Source: JAGNXB01 sp964471595 (GTDB taxonomy: Bacteria > Bacteroidota > Bacteroidia > Chitinophagales > Saprospiraceae). Taken from it: DNA of 64,000 nucleotides. The notes under the pieces are model-generated. The model was not told the DNA's origin, ran no database searches, and saw nothing but the letters and a program-made list of their open reading frames with translations. The stretch lies in the NCBI GenBank assembly GCA_964471595.1, contig CAYYGN010000014.1, positions 5,918-69,917 of the forward strand. The letters are read 5' to 3'. The position numbers and the translations under genes were made by a program. Shown here in pieces: positions 61,218 through 64,000 of the stretch (positions within the stretch are counted from its first letter, which is position 1; each line of letters begins with the position of its first letter).

Positions 61218-61895
61218 TTATTTGAGGTATTTTTCCATTTTTTTGAGGTCTTCGCTGATCTGACCGGCAATGAAGGCGTAGGCCGATTCGAATCGGGACC
61301 GCGTTTCGTCCATTTTCCTGGTCACCTCTTTGAGTTCTCCTCCCAGAGCTTCCATCTTCGCCCGCGCTTTCGAGATTTCCGCCATCAGCGCTTCAATCCT
61401 CTCCTGGTTGGATTTGACTTCGCTATCCAGGGCCGCCATTTGTTGCTCTCGCGAACGAAGGTCGGATTGCTCCCTGGCCGTCAGGGCTTCCCTGAATTTA
61501 CGGTCTTCTTTCTCCAGGACCTGAAGATAGGCTTTGCCCGTACGGATGAGTTCCTCCGGCGTGGTTTTCAGCGTTTGGGCCATGGCAAAGGCCGATCGGA
61601 ATCTGGTGGCCTCATCCATGGGCATGGCCTGCAGGGATTTGAGCGTGTCCCGGAATTCGAGATAGTCATATCCCTGGATGTTGTTTTCCTCCATGGCAGA
61701 GAAGAGTACAGCCATCATCCGGTCGTCCGGCTGACCAACAGGTTGGCCCTCTCCGGGTGACGACGCAGCCTGAGGGACATCCCTTTGGGGCTCCGCTGAA
61801 ACAGGGGTCTCAGGGGTGGCAGGACCTTCCGGCCGCTCCGCTGCCTCGGGTGTCTCTTCAATAAAGAGCGCCTTCAGATTCTTGAGTACGCGCAT
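61218..61895 (-). CDS. Coiled-coil protein of unknown function, first gene of the ABC-OmpA operon
   Basis: 225 residues. A short amphipathic N-terminus (MRVLKNLKALFIEE), a proline/glutamate-rich linker (about 15-55), a helical domain with LFSAMEENNIQGYDYLEFRDTL (64-85), and a coiled coil to the C-terminus (130-225). No membrane helix. The open frame to 62213 is mostly antisense to the arginine deiminase gene; the promoter element 9 bases before the ATG at 61895 fixes the true start. It is probably a cytoplasmic partner of the next gene. Not matched to a known family. Confidence 0.8.
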   Translation of the reverse strand: MRVLKNLKALFIEETPEAAERPEGPATPETPVSAEPQRDVPQAASSPGEGQPVGQPDDRMMAVLFSAMEENNIQGYDYLEFRDTLKSLQAMPMDEATRFRSAFAMAQTLKTTPEELIRTGKAYLQVLEKEDRKFREALTAREQSDLRSREQQMAALDSEVKSNQERIEALMAEISKARAKMEALGGELKEVTRKMDETRSRFESAYAFIAGQISEDLKKMEKYLK

Positions 61896-61903
61896 GACCT
61901 GAG

Positions 61904-61911
61904 CAAAGATA
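61904..61911 (-). promoter_or_regulatory. -7 element (TATCTTTG) for the six-gene ABC-OmpA operon
   Basis: Perfect consensus on the minus strand, 8 bases before the ATG at 61895. No other element was seen inside the operon, so the six genes likely share this promoter. Confidence 0.6.
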
Positions 61912-62024
61912 ACATACACGCGATATGCAGCGATGGATGGTAGACAAAGACACGCGGAAAAACGGCGAACCCCGCCGGACAGACGTTGAACGGCGCGGAA
62001 CGGGGCGTGAAGCCCTCCAGAATG

Positions 62025-62032
62025 TACCTTTG
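62025..62032 (+). promoter_or_regulatory. -7 element (TACCTTTG) abutting arcA
   Basis: Perfect consensus ending 5 bases before the ATG at 62038. The promoter of the divergent ABC-OmpA operon lies about 115 bases away. Confidence 0.62.
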
Positions 62033-62037
62033 CATTC

Positions 62038-63309
62038 ATGACCAGCGAATCTGCCTTGTTTGTCAATTCGGAAATCGGCCAACTCAAACGGGTGATCGTA
62101 CACCGTCCGGATGCCGGGATCGCCAGGATCAGCCCCCGGCAATCCTCCGAATTGCTTTTCGATGACATCGTCCATCTGCCCCAGATGCAACTCGAGCACG
62201 ATGTATTCACCAAGGTGTTGGAGACCTTCCTCGGGAAAGGGAATGTCCTTGAATCCCATCACCTCCTGATCGAATCCCTCCAGGCCGATCCGGAGACGCG
62301 GACCGAGGTGATCCGGATGATCATCGATTATGAAGAGTTACCCAAAAGCCACATTGCCATACTGGAAGGTTTGGATGACCATCAGTTGGCAGAAACCCTT
62401 ATTACCGGTTACCTTCCCTCTGACGACCATATCCTCTTTGACCCCATCCCCAACTTCATCTTCACGCGTGACCTCGCCGTCACCATCCGCGACCATGTCC
62501 TGATTACCAAAGCCGCCAAATCGGCCAGGTTCCGGGAGAACTTCCTGACCCGTCTGATCTGCTGGTCCCATCCCCTGTTCAGGAAAATACGGGAGGAAGG
62601 TCGCATCATCAACCTCAATCACGTGGACGAATTCCCGCCGAGCCGGCGCGGCGAAATCGTGGCCGTAGAAGGGGGAGATGTCATGGTGATCAATGACCAC
62701 TATGTGCTTATCGGTTGCAGTGAACGAACCAATGCCCATTCCATCCATCTGTTGCGGGATGCGCTCTTTGCCAAAGGCGTGATTGACCATGTCGTGCAGG
62801 TTAATATCCCCCAGGAAAGGTCCTACATGCATATCGACACGATTTTTACCCAGATCAATCACAGGGACATAACAGCCTTCAAACCTATTGTGGTGGACGG
62901 CCTTGCCTCGAACGTGCTGGTCTATGCCCGAAATGGAGCCTACCGGGAATACGGCAGCATCCGGGAGTTTTTCCATCAGGAAATTGACCGCGACATGCGG
63001 TTCATCCTCAGTGGCAAAGGGGAAAGCCCTTATCAGGAGCGGGAGCAATGGACCGACGGGTGCAACCTGGTCGCCATCCGCCCCGGTGTCGCCCTGACCT
63101 ACGACCGCAATCCTGTGACAGAAGACGCTTTTCGGGATGCCGGCTACCAGGTCCTCCACGCGCACGATTTTCTCCTTCGTGTGGAAAAAGGAAGCCTGGA
63201 TCCCGGTACGCTGGCGGATACCATCATTACCCTGCCTTCCAACGAGTTGTCCAGAGCAAGGGGAGGCTCGCATTGCATGACCTGCCCGATTGAGCGCGTT
63301 TCGATTTGA
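62038..63309 (+). CDS. arcA: Arginine deiminase
   Basis: 423 residues. Hydrolyses arginine to citrulline and ammonia. Family motifs: FTRDLAV, VEGGDVMVI, ERSYMHIDTIFT and the catalytic cysteine in GGSHCMTCP (Cys413). It lies in a transcription unit with a thioesterase and a YihY-like gene, not with ornithine carbamoyltransferase (arcB) or carbamate kinase (arcC), so the rest of the energy-yielding pathway is not here. A related amidinotransferase-fold enzyme is less likely given the motif set. The start is set by the adjoining promoter. Confidence 0.9.
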   Translation: MTSESALFVNSEIGQLKRVIVHRPDAGIARISPRQSSELLFDDIVHLPQMQLEHDVFTKVLETFLGKGNVLESHHLLIESLQADPETRTEVIRMIIDYEELPKSHIAILEGLDDHQLAETLITGYLPSDDHILFDPIPNFIFTRDLAVTIRDHVLITKAAKSARFRENFLTRLICWSHPLFRKIREEGRIINLNHVDEFPPSRRGEIVAVEGGDVMVINDHYVLIGCSERTNAHSIHLLRDALFAKGVIDHVVQVNIPQERSYMHIDTIFTQINHRDITAFKPIVVDGLASNVLVYARNGAYREYGSIREFFHQEIDRDMRFILSGKGESPYQEREQWTDGCNLVAIRPGVALTYDRNPVTEDAFRDAGYQVLHAHDFLLRVEKGSLDPGTLADTIITLPSNELSRARGGSHCMTCPIERVSI

Positions 63310-63312
63310 ATC

Positions 63313-63720
63313 ATGTTTTGTCATGACACCCAATTGCGCGTGCGCTATGCAGAAACCGACCAGATGGGAGTGGTCTATTACGGACACTATGCCCAATATC
63401 TGGAAGTGGGACGTGCGGAAACCATTCGCTCTCTCGGATACACCTACCGGGAGCTGGAATCTTCCGGGATTCTCATGCCAGTGACGCGTCTTGAAATCCG
63501 TTATCACCGACCCGCCCGGTATGATGAACTGCTCACCATTCGTACCTGCCTTCGGGAGCCTCCGGGCAAACACATCACTTTCTACGGTGAAATCTTCAAT
63601 GAAGAAGACCGGTTGCTGACCACCGGACAGGTGACCCTGGCCTTTTATTACCGTGAAACCGGCAGGACGGGCCCTCCCCCTGGCTTGCTGGTGGAAAAAC
63701 TGAACCCCTTCTTCCCATGA
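63313..63720 (+). CDS. Acyl-CoA thioesterase, YbgC/4HBT family
   Basis: 135 residues, one hot-dog fold domain. VRYAETDQMGVVYYGHYAQYLEVGR carries the catalytic aspartate of the YbgC-type 4-hydroxybenzoyl-CoA thioesterase group (xxDxxGxxYH-like). In other bacteria YbgC acts in phospholipid metabolism beside Tol-Pal; no tol gene is present here. Begins 3 bases after the arcA stop codon and overlaps the next gene by ATGA, so it is co-transcribed. Confidence 0.9.
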   Translation: MFCHDTQLRVRYAETDQMGVVYYGHYAQYLEVGRAETIRSLGYTYRELESSGILMPVTRLEIRYHRPARYDELLTIRTCLREPPGKHITFYGEIFNEEDRLLTTGQVTLAFYYRETGRTGPPPGLLVEKLNPFFP

Positions 63721-64000
63721 TCCGGTATCGGGCAAGATGGGTCCTGCTCCGGCGGGCAACGGGACGGAGGCTGCGCAGGTTGACCGACTGGCTCAAGACG
63801 CATTCTTTTCCCGGGCTGTTCGGCGTACCCATTTGGGATGTCGGTGTTTTCCTGGTGAAAGAGTTGAAAAAAGACGACCCATTCATGCGGGCCAATGCCG
63901 TGGCCTTCAGCTTTTTCCTGTCGCTGTTTCCGGCGATAATGACCTTGTTCACGCTTTTGCCCTACCTGCCGATTTACGAAAATTTCAATCTGACCGTCCA
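63717..64000 (+). CDS. YihY/BrkB-family membrane protein (cut by window end)
   Basis: Partial, first 94 residues. A basic amphipathic N-terminus is followed by the family's characteristic AVAFSFFLSLFPAIMTLFTLLPYLP, start of the first membrane helix. Once misnamed RNase BN, the family is now regarded as membrane proteins of uncertain function. ATGA overlap with the thioesterase gene. The 3' part is outside the window. Confidence 0.85.
   Translation, partial: MIRYRARWVLLRRATGRRLRRLTDWLKTHSFPGLFGVPIWDVGVFLVKELKKDDPFMRANAVAFSFFLSLFPAIMTLFTLLPYLPIYENFNLTV

Noticed and set aside
61896..62213. Longer version of the first ABC-OmpA operon gene
   Set aside because: The extension overlaps the arcA coding region on the other strand and lies upstream of the promoter element at 61904-61911.
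62338..63759. 473-codon open frame on the minus strand
   Set aside because: Antisense to arginine deiminase and thioesterase, both well supported.

Overview
The window looks like a chromosomal segment of a fairly G+C-rich member of the Bacteroidota, probably near the Saprospiria. Four things support this: a SusC/SusD pair, type IX secretion (T9SS) C-terminal domains of both type A and type B (CHU_C), promoters with a Bacteroidota -7 element (TAnnTTTG, most often TACCTTTG), and few Shine-Dalgarno sequences. The species placement is inference. No tRNA, rRNA, insertion sequence, phage gene or CRISPR array was seen. Most genes are housekeeping or cell-envelope genes.

Layout. 1-5.5 kb: STAS regulator and RNase Z (minus), then clpC, infC, rpmI and rplT (plus), closed by a strong bidirectional terminator. 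5.5-18.6 kb: a secreted Asp-box protein, a Dna2-like nuclease-helicase, queE, an Smr-domain protein and a 1750-residue T9SS cargo protein built from ~180-residue repeats. 18.9-24.3 kb: susD, susC and pdxJ (minus). 24.4-24.6 kb: a probable stand-alone non-coding RNA gene. 24.6-34.1 kb: glycosyltransferase, lpxB, a small membrane protein, surE, holA, an MCE/MlaD-like protein, a cell-wall amidase and an LptD-like protein. 34.3-42.5 kb: DUF6438-type lipoprotein, OmpA-like coiled-coil protein, FemAB/GNAT-like protein, ECF sigma factor with probable anti-sigma, lysA and valS. 42.8-55.4 kb: a 2269-residue T9SS type B giant, a zinc metalloprotease, an S9 peptidase with an extra C-terminal domain, and a lipoprotein-like thermonuclease. 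55.4-61.9 kb: a compact six-gene minus-strand operon. 62.0-64.0 kb: arginine deiminase, an acyl-CoA thioesterase and a truncated YihY/BrkB membrane protein.

The most unusual locus is the six-gene operon (61895 down to 55438). Its order is a coiled-coil protein, a membrane-anchored coiled-coil protein, a membrane-anchored periplasmic substrate-binding protein fused to an OmpA peptidoglycan-binding domain, a NitT/TauT-type permease, its ATPase, and an unrecognised secreted protein. This looks like an ABC importer whose receptor is tied to both inner membrane and cell wall and is coupled to cytoplasmic coiled-coil partners. Its substrate and purpose cannot be read from the sequence.

A second theme is expression. 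At least seven genes have a -7 element ending 4-5 nt before the start codon, so their mRNAs are probably leaderless. These elements also fix several start codons that simple longest-ORF calling would place too far upstream.
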